Source of the DNA: Olivibacter sitiensis DSM 17696
GTDB taxonomy: Bacteria > Bacteroidota > Bacteroidia > Sphingobacteriales > Sphingobacteriaceae
Assembly: GCF_000427965.1 (NCBI RefSeq)
Contig: NZ_ATZA01000024.1
Coordinates: forward strand, 1-64,000
Direction: 5' to 3'
Length of the DNA: 64,000 bases
The notes under the pieces were generated by a model that ran no database searches, was not told where the DNA came from, and saw nothing but the letters and a program-made list of their open reading frames with translations. Below, piece after piece: positions 17,440 to 27,800 of this stretch (the first letter of the stretch is position 1; every line of letters starts with the position of its first letter). A program made the translations under genes and the position numbers.

Positions 17440-18107
17440 TCCAAAGGGCTTTTAGCTATATGACGATTAATGACAAACACCAACAGGACTATTGCAAAAG
17501 AAATAGCAAATAGAACCGAAGCATGGCTACCGGCAGTGATATAGTCCATCTGCTCCACTGCATTGTACACCGCAACAGAACCCACTTGGGTAACTCCTGG
17601 GATATTGCCCCCAATCATCAACACGATGCCGAATTCGCCCATTGTATGTGCAAAGGAGAGAACGGATGCCGTAACGATAGCGGGCTTCACTACCGGTACG
17701 GAGATGTGGATGAAAGTAGCCAATTCGGATTTGCCCATCGTGTACGAAGCTTCTATAATTGAGCGAGGCATGCGTACAAAAGCAGACTTTATGGGACCTA
17801 CCATAAAAGGTAGGCTGTAAATAACGGATGCCAGCACCAATCCTTTAAAGGAAAACACCAATTGTATATCGAATACTTCATTCAGATTTTTCCCCAACCA
17901 ACCCTGAGGGCTGAAGGCCAGCAGCAAATAAAAACCTAAAACCGATGGTGGAAGAACCAGCGGCATAGTCAAAAGTGCCTCGATAACGATCTTCCATATC
18001 GAATTGCCTTGCGCCAACCAATAAGCCAATGGCAAGCCGATGAATCCCAATATCACGGTAGTGACAACGGAAAGCTTAACGCTCAATATAATAGGTGTCC
18101 AATCCAT
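17436..18107 (-). CDS. modB: ModB, molybdate ABC transporter permease
   Basis: A 223-residue inner-membrane permease with five or six hydrophobic segments and the coupling (EAA) loop EASYTMGKSELATFIHISVPVVKPAI, followed by SFAHTMGEFGIVLMIGGN, a hallmark of ModB/CysT-type permeases. It forms the membrane channel for molybdate with ModC and receives substrate from ModA. It starts 3 bases after the modA stop. Confidence 0.94.
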   Translation of the reverse strand: MDWTPIILSVKLSVVTTVILGFIGLPLAYWLAQGNSIWKIVIEALLTMPLVLPPSVLGFYLLLAFSPQGWLGKNLNEVFDIQLVFSFKGLVLASVIYSLPFMVGPIKSAFVRMPRSIIEASYTMGKSELATFIHISVPVVKPAIVTASVLSFAHTMGEFGIVLMIGGNIPGVTQVGSVAVYNAVEQMDYITAGSHASVLFAISFAIVLLVFVINRHIAKSPLE

Positions 18108-18110
18108 ATA

Positions 18111-18881
18111 TTACCGTACTATTGGCACTTGATATCCATAATCCTGAAATATTCTTTTTGCCGATGCCGAAGACAGGTAATCCAAGAAAGCCTTGGCCTG
18201 CTCCAATCGATTCCCTTTTGCATATTGACATATCAATACCCCTTGCTCGATCTTACTATATAAACTTTCGTCTACCCTCGCCCAATATAAGCGATGTTTA
18301 TTGCCACCCTCATGTACCAATGCTTCCGTCGTAAATGCCAAATCCACCGCGCCATTTGTGAGGTATATATTTACCTGGGAGATACTTTCGCCATATACCA
18401 GTTTGGGGGTCACTTTTTCCAAAAGCCCATAATGCTTCAACACCTCTTCTGCGGCTTTACCATAGGGCGCAAGCTTCGGATCGGCTATGGCCAATTTGTT
18501 AATTCGACCACTTTTCAATAGTTCTTCCCACTTTGCTATTGGCTGTATTGTTTGGCTTGCAACAATCAGGCGGCCGTAGGCATATACCTTAACCGCTGTA
18601 AGGCCAAATCCCGCCTGCGCGACCTTTTCTGGAAAATACATGTCGGCAGACAGGAAAAGATCGTAAGGTGCGCCATTCAGTATCTGCGCGGCCAGCTTGC
18701 CGGAAGAAGAAATGATGGCCTCCGTGGCTATACCCGTCCGCTCTTGAAAATCCGACTGCAATTGACCAATAACGAACTGCGCATTGGCCGAGACAGCCAA
18801 GCGCAAGGGTTGCGCCAATAGCTTCCACTGAAAAAAACAGCAGGCAAAAACCCAAAAAAATACCCAGCATATTCTTCTCAT
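18111..18881 (-). CDS. modA: ModA, molybdate-binding periplasmic protein
   Basis: 256 residues with a signal peptide and the ModA pattern: AVSANAQFVIGQL near the N-terminus, SSGKLAAQILNGAPYDLFLSAD, then AIADPKLAPYGKAAEEVL and a C-terminal FLDYLSSASAKRIFQDYGY. It captures molybdate (or tungstate) in the periplasm for ModBC. There is no Cys lipobox, so it should be soluble in the periplasm. It begins 8 bases after the small sulfite-oxidase-fold gene. Confidence 0.94.
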   Translation of the reverse strand: MRRICWVFFWVFACCFFQWKLLAQPLRLAVSANAQFVIGQLQSDFQERTGIATEAIISSSGKLAAQILNGAPYDLFLSADMYFPEKVAQAGFGLTAVKVYAYGRLIVASQTIQPIAKWEELLKSGRINKLAIADPKLAPYGKAAEEVLKHYGLLEKVTPKLVYGESISQVNIYLTNGAVDLAFTTEALVHEGGNKHRLYWARVDESLYSKIEQGVLICQYAKGNRLEQAKAFLDYLSSASAKRIFQDYGYQVPIVR

Positions 18882-18889
18882 CGTGTTGT

Positions 18890-19423
18890 TTACCTCGATT
18901 CTACGTCGCCTATTCTTAGACTGGTTACATTTCTTATATAGCGTGCCTTTCTTTTCTCTCCGCCCACAATAACCCTAAAGGGTCCTTCTCTTTCGGGCAG
19001 AAAGCTTCCATTTTTCCTGTTGGCAAGGATCACCTGTTCGTCTTTAAACAAACTGTCAATTTCTGCCAATGAAAACATTACCTTATAGCCATCACTAGCT
19101 TCTATCAAAAGGTATTTTGTCAAGTTCGCTCCGCGTAGTTCTTCACCGGAAGGCACTCCGGCCAAAGCCAAGATCTGCGTTAGCGACACGCCTGAATAGG
19201 TATCGTGTTGTCCCGAATCGGCCGGTATTCGGATGCTTACCACTTCCATCTTATCCAAATTGTCAAATGAAAGCACTAAGTTCTTTTTCACCAGACCTTC
19301 CACTCGCAATGTCTCCATTCGTGACTGGGCACTTGTCATCCCGCCCATCGCAAACATCATGGCAACCAATATCAGTTTAGCAATAAAAAAACGGCTCATT
19401 CCCCGAGAATAAATTGATTTCAT
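18890..19423 (-). CDS. Small exported molybdopterin-oxidoreductase-fold protein without the Mo-ligand cysteine
   Basis: 177 residues with an N-terminal signal (FFIAKLILVAMMFAMGG...SAQ). The rest resembles the core of the sulfite-oxidase molybdopterin domain: VEGLVKKNLVLSFDNLDKM, YSGVSLTQILALAGVP, YLLIEASDGYKVMFSLAEID and EGPFRVIVGGEKRKARYIRNV. Full enzymes have a Cys that binds molybdenum, but this protein contains no cysteine, and the dimerisation domain is absent. Small proteins of this type are found in other bacteria near molybdate transport genes. It may bind a pterin or molybdate, or act as a chaperone or sensor; this is inference from its position between moaA and modA. Confidence 0.8.
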   Translation of the reverse strand: MKSIYSRGMSRFFIAKLILVAMMFAMGGMTSAQSRMETLRVEGLVKKNLVLSFDNLDKMEVVSIRIPADSGQHDTYSGVSLTQILALAGVPSGEELRGANLTKYLLIEASDGYKVMFSLAEIDSLFKDEQVILANRKNGSFLPEREGPFRVIVGGEKRKARYIRNVTSLRIGDVESR

Positions 19424-19440
19424 TTATCTAAATATTAATA

Positions 19441-20424
19441 TTAACCTCCTATCGTAATCATACTTCTATTGATCAGTGACTCTGCCTCCCACTCCTCGGA
19501 TCCAAAAGGCAATTGACCACCAGTTTGTGCAGCCTTCGCTCTCAATGAACGACGGATAAGTGGAAGGATATCTCTCCCTGCCCGATAGGGCATCAATAGG
19601 TCTTCTTCCGTTTGAGAAAAAAGACAATTTTTCATCTTGCCATCCGCCGTCAGCCTTATCCTATTGCATCCGGAGCAAAAAGGTTGGGTGATGGTGCTGA
19701 TTACAGCTATTTTGCCTCTATGGCCCTCAACCTGATATTTCCTTGCCGTATCGTGCTTATGATCCGGCACCTTATGACAGCTATATTTTTGGCCTATCAG
19801 CCGCATTAATTCTCCGGCGCCCACTATCTTTTTCTGCCCCCAGCCATTCCCACTGAACGGCATAAACTCAATAAAGCGAACCTCTATGGGCCAAAACCTT
19901 GTCAGCTCCACAAAGTCGTTGACCTCATCATCATTGATATCCCTCATCACTACCACATTCAATTTCAGCTTCACCTTCATCCCTATCAACGAGCTGATAT
20001 TTCCAAATACAGTATCAAACTTATCTCGTTTGGTGATGGCAAAAAACCTATCTCTGCGCAAGGTATCCAGACTAATATTGATCGACTCCAAAAATCCGGC
20101 TTCCACTAGATCGATGATTTCAGCAAGCCGAACCCCATTGGTGGTCATGCTCAATGGCACCCGCAAACGCGCCAGATAGTCCATGATCTTTTGGATGTCC
20201 TTACGTACTAAAGGCTCACCTCCCGTGAGCCTGATTTTATTTATACCCGCTTGTTTGAATATGCCCGCAATGCCATATATCTCCTCTGCGGTCATCCATC
20301 GATTGTCCAAAAAAGGATGTTCCCCGTCTTCTGGTATGCAATAAAGACAGCGCAGGTCACAATGGCTAGTAAGTGACAATCTCAGATAATCATGTATCCT
20401 GCCATGGGAATCTATCAGTTGCAT
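19441..20424 (-). CDS. moaA: MoaA, GTP 3',8-cyclase (radical SAM)
   Basis: A 327-residue radical SAM enzyme that starts molybdopterin synthesis by cyclising GTP. The N-terminal cluster motif is C22-x3-C26-x2-C29 (SHCDLRCLYC). The C-terminal cluster ligands lie in FCSGCNRIRLTADGKMKNC. The chain ends in ITIGG, the double-glycine tail needed for activity. SAM-binding LTGGEPLVRKDI is present. With MoaCB, MoaDE, MoeB and MoeA, every known step from GTP to Mo-molybdopterin is covered in this operon. Confidence 0.96.
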   Translation of the reverse strand: MQLIDSHGRIHDYLRLSLTSHCDLRCLYCIPEDGEHPFLDNRWMTAEEIYGIAGIFKQAGINKIRLTGGEPLVRKDIQKIMDYLARLRVPLSMTTNGVRLAEIIDLVEAGFLESINISLDTLRRDRFFAITKRDKFDTVFGNISSLIGMKVKLKLNVVVMRDINDDEVNDFVELTRFWPIEVRFIEFMPFSGNGWGQKKIVGAGELMRLIGQKYSCHKVPDHKHDTARKYQVEGHRGKIAVISTITQPFCSGCNRIRLTADGKMKNCLFSQTEEDLLMPYRAGRDILPLIRRSLRAKAAQTGGQLPFGSEEWEAESLINRSMITIGG

Positions 20425-20435
20425 ATGCTCTCCCT

Positions 20436-22124
20436 TTAATCGTACTGCCCGGCATCCAATTTGCCAGGGGATAACTTGTAGTCCTTTTTCACTCTATCGA
20501 GCACCACGTATATCGAATCCTTGTTTTCATCTATGCCATTCAATACGATCCTGTTGCCGCCGTCGATCACCTCATAGTCTATCACAAAGCGTTTCCTTAT
20601 TTCTTTTTTGGCCAATTCGTCGGCCTTTGCAAATTCCCGAATACGCCTTGTCGTGCGTGCACGGGGATGGACAAAATTGACTTCTTCACCAATACGCAGC
20701 CTCGCCTCCTCCGGAATCCACTCGTCCAAGCTCAATCCAGAGCCTGCGGCAGACAAAGCTTCCGGCAATATGCCGTAATTCCTCACGCCGCCATCTCCCC
20801 CAGAACCGGAAGTAACATTTCTTCTATCGGGTATGGGCTTATATTTATCTTCGAGGTATAGGCGCCGCTCCAATGTATCTGCGTAGTAGTGAAATGCTCG
20901 CTGCCCGCCAGCGACCCCTGCAATCTCGAAGGTGCGGTTGACATCGCGCTTGGGGTCGCCACCACCATTGGACAAATCCAAAGGAAGAGACCTATTGACC
21001 CTAAACGTCAGCGTGGTCCATCTTTCAAAGGTGGCAGATTGCCACCTTACCGTATCTAGTGGATCGTATGGCAACACCCGATTGTTCAACCTGAACTCGG
21101 TGACGTCGTAATTTCCCCGCAGTTCCTTAATGCCGGCAGTAGACGGCTGCTTGTAGGGGTCGTACAGAAAATCGACCAGTTGCAAATAGAAGAATACGCC
21201 CAAAAAGACAAACAAGGTCAAGGCCTTGAGCCCAAAGCGTACATACGGCCAAGCCCCGTTAAAGGTAGGAAAGAAAAGTGCCACCTTTGCCGCCCGTTCA
21301 TGGATGAAAACATCGCCAAACGGCTTGTAATAGGGAACCAATAAAAACAGTCCCAACAAGGTAAAATAGGAGCTATAAACATGTACCCCCCCATCATATA
21401 CCAAATTGACGACCACAATAACACCCAATGCCCCTACCAACAGAGCCGCCCCGATACCTACCGTTTTCCTGAACAGGAGCAGTGCGCCAGCAGTGACCTC
21501 GAGAACCCCCGCAAAAACCTGGTACCAAGGTACAATGCCAAAAGACAACCAAAAGATCTTTTGAGACGTCAGCTCCCCATAATCGGTGTCCAATATGCCC
21601 AAAGACGGATAGGGCATTTGTACCGGTAGCAATTTGGTAAAGCCAAAGCCGATGATTCCCAGTCCAGCGCGATAACGCACAATAACGTTCAACCAATAAT
21701 AAAGAAGATTGTATTCCTTTCTTTCTCTTTTCTGGATCTTGGCAATCAATGTCCACAACAGTCCACCGCCAACAGCTATGAGCAAAGTAGTGATCCAATT
21801 GGCATAGCCCAACAACCTATATCCAAAAAAACTGTTGCCAAACAGGTTGATCCCTGATCCGAACCTACATATATCGTAGAGATCGCGGTAATCCAGGTTG
21901 AACCAATCGATCTTCAGCACATGTTCATACCAAAGCGGGTTGTTGGGAATGGAGAGCGCAATAAAGAAAATGAAACTTATCCTGAAAAGGATTCGCTGAT
22001 ATTCCCTCCAATTTTTACCTTCGGTCGCTGAGAATGAATGATCATCCGATGCGGTCTTGTCCTTTTCTTCGGCCTTTACATGAACGTCCGCGGATGTAAA
22101 GGCATGTTTGCTTATTGATGCCAT
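20436..22124 (-). CDS. DoxX-like membrane protein with large extracytoplasmic C-terminal domain (paralog 1)
   Basis: 562 residues. The N-terminal half has about seven hydrophobic segments with DoxX-like features: YRAGLGIIGFGFTKLLPVQMP, then WYQVFAGVLEVTAGALLLFRKT. The second half (from about residue 320) is soluble and shares ATFERWTTLTFRVNR with the gene upstream, where the same position reads VVFEKWNTLSIRSNR. This copy also has an insertion of roughly 75 residues (around SGSGGDGGVRNYG to REFAKADEL) missing from its neighbour. DoxX/DoxD proteins include the membrane part of thiosulfate:quinone oxidoreductase, so a role in moving electrons from a sulfur compound to quinone is possible but unproven. 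It is 11 bases from moaA and 27 from its paralog. Confidence 0.7.
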   Translation of the reverse strand: MASISKHAFTSADVHVKAEEKDKTASDDHSFSATEGKNWREYQRILFRISFIFFIALSIPNNPLWYEHVLKIDWFNLDYRDLYDICRFGSGINLFGNSFFGYRLLGYANWITTLLIAVGGGLLWTLIAKIQKRERKEYNLLYYWLNVIVRYRAGLGIIGFGFTKLLPVQMPYPSLGILDTDYGELTSQKIFWLSFGIVPWYQVFAGVLEVTAGALLLFRKTVGIGAALLVGALGVIVVVNLVYDGGVHVYSSYFTLLGLFLLVPYYKPFGDVFIHERAAKVALFFPTFNGAWPYVRFGLKALTLFVFLGVFFYLQLVDFLYDPYKQPSTAGIKELRGNYDVTEFRLNNRVLPYDPLDTVRWQSATFERWTTLTFRVNRSLPLDLSNGGGDPKRDVNRTFEIAGVAGGQRAFHYYADTLERRLYLEDKYKPIPDRRNVTSGSGGDGGVRNYGILPEALSAAGSGLSLDEWIPEEARLRIGEEVNFVHPRARTTRRIREFAKADELAKKEIRKRFVIDYEVIDGGNRIVLNGIDENKDSIYVVLDRVKKDYKLSPGKLDAGQYD

Positions 22125-22151
22125 AAGTCTAATTTTAAATAATTTGCTTTT

Positions 22152-23519
22152 CTACAACCTAAATCCCAATGTAGATCTGCCCACCTTCTTCACTTCCTCT
22201 ATGAGGTATTTTTTGTCCAGTTTATCCAGCTTTACCAACAGCGAGTCTCCTTTATTGTCCCTTCCGCTCAAGAAAATGGTATTATTGTCTGGACGAGCAA
22301 TATCCAATTCCAGATGCTCATCGGCATAGTGGGGATTTCTGTTTTGCAGGTGAAGTTTTTTACCATCCTCGCTGACCTGGTAGCTGTAGTAATGACGGTC
22401 GCCCACGAGCGCATACTCGTAATTGCGGAGACTGTCTTCACGCTGCAGGCTGATGCCATTGAGTTCATTCAAGTCTACTGGCCTATTCGATCGTATGCTC
22501 AGGGTATTCCATTTTTCAAATACCACATCCTTCCATCTGAAGGGGTGATTGGGCGCATAGGCCACCGTATCCCTGTTCTGCACAAAAAGGCTCGCATTAT
22601 AAATCCCTTCGGCGTCTACCAGTCCTGCGGTTTGAGGGTAATATAAGGAGCTATGGTTGGTGTATACCGAATAGCTTTTGCTGCCATAAAGTGCAACGAG
22701 CACAAAAACAAAAATTAATTTCAAGGGCACTTTAACCCGCGCACTTATTGCTTCATCCAATTTCTGTCCAAGAAAGGCAGGTTCGGTGTGCGCATGGCCT
22801 ATGACCAGACGGACGAACCTGCGAAAATCGTACAGGAAAGGTACAAAGGCCAAAGTGAGCAAAAACAACGAAAAAACATACCCTTTGCCTTCATAAGCCA
22901 GATTGGCAAGGAAGACATTTCCATAAAATGGGATAATGAAAATCACGGCCAAAAACGACGTTCGCCGAAAAAGAAGAAGTATTGCCGTCGTTACCTCGAT
23001 GACGCCCAAAAAGGAAAGATAGGCAGGAGCTACACCAAGGCTCAAATAAAGCTGCTTCAAATCTGCAAAATAACCGTAGGCCGTATTGAGATGGCTCAGT
23101 GAGGGCTCCGGTGCAAAAAGTGGAAACAACTTGATGAAACCTAGAGCAAACAAGGCTGCGGCCAACCGAAACCTAACCAATACCCTCAAATAATAGTAGC
23201 GCGTATCGTCGTCTAGCTTGCTTTGCCTACCCTTTGCCAGCAAAGGCCATACAAAAGTGCCCAAAAGAGCAATGGAGGCAATAAGCAACCAATCCAGAAG
23301 CGTACTTTCAGTGCCGAAGAAATGTGGCGTGTACGTGGCCAACTGGAATACGTCAATAACAAATGTATTCCAGTTCACGTTAAAGAGCTGTCGATAGAAA
23401 TCTGGCTGAAAAGGAATAAGCTGCAATGCAAAATAAATCCATGCAAAGCGAAGCAATCCAACTTGGAACGCCGTCCAATGGTGGAATGGTGTTGTTGTTT
23501 TTGTTGTTTCTGAGGACAT
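22152..23519 (-). CDS. DoxX-like membrane protein with extracytoplasmic C-terminal domain (paralog 2)
   Basis: 455 residues from the start at 23519 (MSSETTKTTTPFHHW). I preferred this to the frame start at 23612 because that would overlap susD by 80 bases and add a non-signal stretch. The N-terminal half has several membrane segments with FRLAAALFALGFIKLFPLFAPEPSL and YLSFLGVIEVTTAILLLFRRT, matching the DoxX-like block of the neighbouring gene. The C-terminal soluble domain is about 160 residues. Both copies probably come from tandem duplication and may form a heteromer. No catalytic motif is recognisable; the sulfur link comes only from family and operon context. Confidence 0.7.
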   Translation of the reverse strand: MSSETTKTTTPFHHWTAFQVGLLRFAWIYFALQLIPFQPDFYRQLFNVNWNTFVIDVFQLATYTPHFFGTESTLLDWLLIASIALLGTFVWPLLAKGRQSKLDDDTRYYYLRVLVRFRLAAALFALGFIKLFPLFAPEPSLSHLNTAYGYFADLKQLYLSLGVAPAYLSFLGVIEVTTAILLLFRRTSFLAVIFIIPFYGNVFLANLAYEGKGYVFSLFLLTLAFVPFLYDFRRFVRLVIGHAHTEPAFLGQKLDEAISARVKVPLKLIFVFVLVALYGSKSYSVYTNHSSLYYPQTAGLVDAEGIYNASLFVQNRDTVAYAPNHPFRWKDVVFEKWNTLSIRSNRPVDLNELNGISLQREDSLRNYEYALVGDRHYYSYQVSEDGKKLHLQNRNPHYADEHLELDIARPDNNTIFLSGRDNKGDSLLVKLDKLDKKYLIEEVKKVGRSTLGFRL

Positions 23520-23532
23520 AAGTGATAAAGTT

Positions 23533-24864
23533 TTAATAACCTGGATTTTGTTCAAGTGCATCGTCCAAAAGCAGCTGTTCGGCAGGCAAAGGCAATAGCA
23601 GACGGTTGTCATCTGTAATACCCAATACCGCTTTGGCTCGGCCAGTTCTTACCAAATCAAACCAACGATGGGCTTCCAGTCCAAACTCCAGCCGTCTCTC
23701 GTTTTCAATGGCAAGCAAAATGGCGTCCTGCCCTTCCGCTTGGCTATCTGCCAAGCCAGCTCTATTTCTTACCTCATTTAGGTCGGTCAAGGCACCATTA
23801 CTATCGCCTAGATTTGCCTTAGCCTCGGCACGTATCAGGTAAAGCTCAGCTATTCGGATCACATAGGTCGGATCTGTAGCCGGACTGCGATAGTACAGAT
23901 TTCCATACCACCGGCCTTGATTGTCCAGAGCCACCAAGGCACTCCTACTACCTCCTACCTCGGGGTTGTTGACGAGCGCCACGAAAGTATCATTGGGTGC
24001 CCACTGACGTGTGCCACCCCGTTCTTGCGGCTGCCATTGATTGCGATGGGGGTTGAGCTCATTGGCATTGTAGTAGATTTCGAACACCGATTCGCGTGTT
24101 CCTACCACATTATTGACAAAGAAAGCGGTATATGGAGCCAATAGTTCATAGTTCTGAACATCGGCAATTAACCTAGAAGCATAATCGAGGGCCTGCTGCC
24201 AATCTTGCCTATAGAGGAAATAGCGTGCCTTCAAAGCCCAAACGGTCTTGCGGGTCGCCTGATAGCGATTGGTGGTCTCCGACAGCAGGCCTTCCGCTAT
24301 ATCCCAATCCGAGATCGCCTGTTGATAAGTTTGCTCCTGCGTGCTGCGAGGGATTCCACGATTGTCATCCACATTGAGCGTAGGCGACGTAATCAAGGGC
24401 ACTCCGCCCCATACCCTTGCCAAGTCAAAATAGGTAAGCCCCCGTATAAAATAGGCCTCACCCAATATGCGGGAACGTTCGCTATCGCCAATGGCTCCAG
24501 CGTCCAAATCGGCCACTTTGGCGATGACGTTGTTTGCCCGGTTTATCGTTTCATATATGCCCACCCAAGTACTGCTTATGGTTGCATTTTCGGCACGCAC
24601 ATTGTGATTGATAAATTCTTGGATTTGCGATTGCGAACCCGTCCATTGTATATTGTCGCCCGATAGGTATGCTATAGACTGAAAGTTGATGCTGTAGTAA
24701 GAGCGAAGTGCACTATACACGCCGTTCAGTGCCGTATTTGCCGATTGTGCATCTATTATCGTATTGTCGTCAGAGATGGAAGCCCTGGGATCCACTTCCA
24801 AGAAACTGCTGCATCCCGAAAACAGGATAAGTGGTATGGATAATATAAAAAATAATTTCTTCAT
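23533..24864 (-). CDS. SusD/RagB-family outer-membrane lipoprotein (first pair)
   Basis: 443 residues from MKKLFFILSIPLILFSGC, where the Cys is the lipidation site; the frame extends 11 codons further but those overlap susC. SusD features are the N-terminal SFLEVDP segment, TPR-like helices with EAYFIRGLTYFDLARVWGGVPL, and the C-terminal AELYLIRAEAKANLGD, LTDLNEVRNRAGL and ERRLEFGLEAHRWFDLVRTG blocks. It forms the lid of the SusC channel on the cell surface. It lies 10 bases after susC and 13 bases before the DoxX-like genes, so its ligand may be tied to sulfur or molybdenum metabolism rather than glycans (inference). Confidence 0.93.
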   Translation of the reverse strand: MKKLFFILSIPLILFSGCSSFLEVDPRASISDDNTIIDAQSANTALNGVYSALRSYYSINFQSIAYLSGDNIQWTGSQSQIQEFINHNVRAENATISSTWVGIYETINRANNVIAKVADLDAGAIGDSERSRILGEAYFIRGLTYFDLARVWGGVPLITSPTLNVDDNRGIPRSTQEQTYQQAISDWDIAEGLLSETTNRYQATRKTVWALKARYFLYRQDWQQALDYASRLIADVQNYELLAPYTAFFVNNVVGTRESVFEIYYNANELNPHRNQWQPQERGGTRQWAPNDTFVALVNNPEVGGSRSALVALDNQGRWYGNLYYRSPATDPTYVIRIAELYLIRAEAKANLGDSNGALTDLNEVRNRAGLADSQAEGQDAILLAIENERRLEFGLEAHRWFDLVRTGRAKAVLGITDDNRLLLPLPAEQLLLDDALEQNPGY

Positions 24865-24874
24865 GTTGTATAGG

Positions 24875-27800
24875 TTATAGGGAAACATTAAGACCAAATT
24901 GAAAACTACGCGGCTGAGGGGGAGTACCCAAATCTATTCCTTGCTGATTGGGGCTGCTGTTGGCAGCAGACTCTGGATCCAATCCGGTATAATTTGTCCA
25001 TGTAAAAAGATTGTTGCCTTCTACGAACAGCCTCAAGCGATTTAAATGAAGGCGATTGGTCAATCCTTTGGGCAGCGTGTATCCAATATTTAAGGAGCGT
25101 AAGCGCAGGTAGGACCCATCCTCGAGCCATCTTCCTCCCCCGTCGCGGTAGTTATTGACGTTCACTCCATCTGCACGAGGCACGTCCGTAATATCTCCCG
25201 GCTGTTGCCACCTCGCCAGATTGGATGCTAGAATCACGCGAGCTGCATCCCTTGCCCCACCTGCTTCACCAAAAAAGCGGTTGTGATTGTATATTTTGTT
25301 GCCGTAAGAAAAAACGAAAAACAGGGAGGCATCAAAGCCCTTATAGGAAAAATTGTTGGTCAACCCGCCAAAGAAGTCGGGCCAGATATCACCCTTTATT
25401 TGTCGGTCGGCCACGGTAATCTGCCCATCTTGATTGACGTCCTCATACACGGCATCTCCCGTTTGTGGATCCACGTATAATTGATTGTACACCCAGAAAG
25501 AATACATCGGGCTACCTTCTTGGAAGATGACCAAATCCCTACTGCCAGCGTAGATGGTGTAAGCAAGCTTTTCTATTTTATTGATGTTTCTCGAAACGTT
25601 AAAGCTGGTCTGCCAAGAGAAGTCCTTCTTCCTGACATTGGTACTGGTGATGGCCAATTCGAAACCTTTATTACTGATTTCGGCCGAATTGCTGGTGTAC
25701 GAATCAAATCCAGTAGTGGCCGCTAGGCTAAGGGGAAGCAGGCCATCCTTGGTGTACTTGTCGTACACGTTAAAAGTGAAATCCAATCGTTCATTGAAAA
25801 AGATGGCGTCGAGCCCGATATTCAGCTGCCTAGTACGCTCCCATTTCAGTTCGCTATTTGCCAATTGTTCCGGAGCTATACCGGCCACTCCCTGATAAGA
25901 TTCACCGCCAGACCACAAACCTCTGGCGGCAAATGGGCCTATTCCGTTTTGATTGCCAGTAGAGCCATAACTAGCCCTTAATTTCAAATCGTCTAAAGCC
26001 TTTGCGTCAGCTAAGAAAGCTGCCTTTTTGATACGCCATGCAGCACCTACCGCTGGAAAATAGCCCCATTGGTTAGCTGTTCCAAAACGCGAAGACCCAT
26101 CGGCCCTAAGTGAAAAATCCAATAGGTAAGTGTCCCTAAAGGCATAATCCACACGCCCAAAGAATGAGGCCAATCGGTATTCCCACCAATCTTGGGTGGA
26201 TGTAGTCGTGGCTGCAGAAGAAATTAATTTAAAGGAATTATTGGCAAAGCCTCTTCCTTCCGCACCGGTAAGTTCAAGTGTACTTCCCTGCAAGGTATTA
26301 CCTACCACAATCCCCAAATTGTGTTGATCGTCCCAATTTTTGCGGTAAGTCAGAGTCTGTTCGTTTATCCATGTAGAAGATTGCGTGATGGTAGACGTGG
26401 CCAAACCATCTGGACTTCCTTCAATCAAGAGATTATTCCAATATTCAGATTCATCGTAGTTGTTGTAATCCAAGCTAAAGGTCGATCTGAATTTGAGATT
26501 TTTCAACAAGTCCGCTTCCAAGTAAACATTGCCAATATACCTTAAGCTGCGCGAACCCACGTCGTAATTTTCAAGCAAAAGCGTGAGATTATCAAAACCG
26601 GCACGTCCCACCAATTCTCCAGCGTCATTATAGGGAGACAGATAGGTAGGGGTGTGCAAGGCCGACTGCAGCAGTCCACCCCGTGGTCCATCACCAGCAC
26701 GGGCTTGATTTCTTCCGGTCCTTGCAAAACTATTGCTGACACCTATTTGCACGCGTTCACTCAGCTTTTGATCTATATTGGCCTTAAAACTCGTCCTATC
26801 AAAACTGACAGGCTTTATGATCGCTTCCTGTCTATTAAAACCTGCCCCAAAATAGTATTTGGTCTGGCTTGTACCGCCAGACACCGATAGATCCGCATTG
26901 GTAAGCGCGGCAGATCTAAACAGCTCGCCCAAGCGGTCATAGGTCTGTTGCTCTTCAGGTAAGCCTCTACCAGCAACCCCGTTAATCACCTCGCCTACGG
27001 GACGAAAGGGTGCCGGTTGACCGATATTTTGGAAATATTCATTGACCAATTGTGCATGCTCTGGTCCCGTAGTCAATTCCCACAATTTGGCAGCCTTCGA
27101 AAAACCCTGTGAAAGATTGAGATTTACCCTTGCTTTTTCATTGTAATTTCCTCTCTTGGTAGTCACAATGATGACGCCGTTGGCTCCTCTAGAACCATAT
27201 AGGGCAGTAGCTTCTGCATCTTTCAATACTTCCACGCTTTCTATATCGGCAGGATTTATATCGGCTATGGGCGATGTCGCCTTTCCGCCCGTGTTAATGG
27301 TTTGCAGGCTGTTTGAGTTGAGGAACACACCATCTACCACGTACAAAGGATCATTGCCCGCATTGATGGAAGTGGCGCCACGCAAGCGGACGTTCAAGGC
27401 CTCTCCTGGTACGCCAGTATTACTAGTAATCTGTACGCCCGGCACCTTGCCCTGTAGCTGTGCATCAAAACTACCCGTAGGAATATTCACCGTGGCAGCA
27501 GGGTCAACTTTGGAAACAGAGCCTATGAGATCCTTCTTTTTTTGTGTGCCATAGCCTACCACCACCACGTCTTCCAGTTGATTAAGATTGGGCGCCAGCT
27601 CAATGCTTATCGGCGATCCCTCCGCTCTAACTGTCTTACTGTCATAACCCAGATAAGAAATCACAATATTGTAGGGGAAAGGCTGCCCTGTAATAAGTTG
27701 AAACTTTCCATCTTTATCTGTCTGCGTTTGATTTGTCACCCCCTCTATCTTCACCAATGCCCCTGGCAAAGGTTCTTTACTACTAGCGTCTACCACCAAT

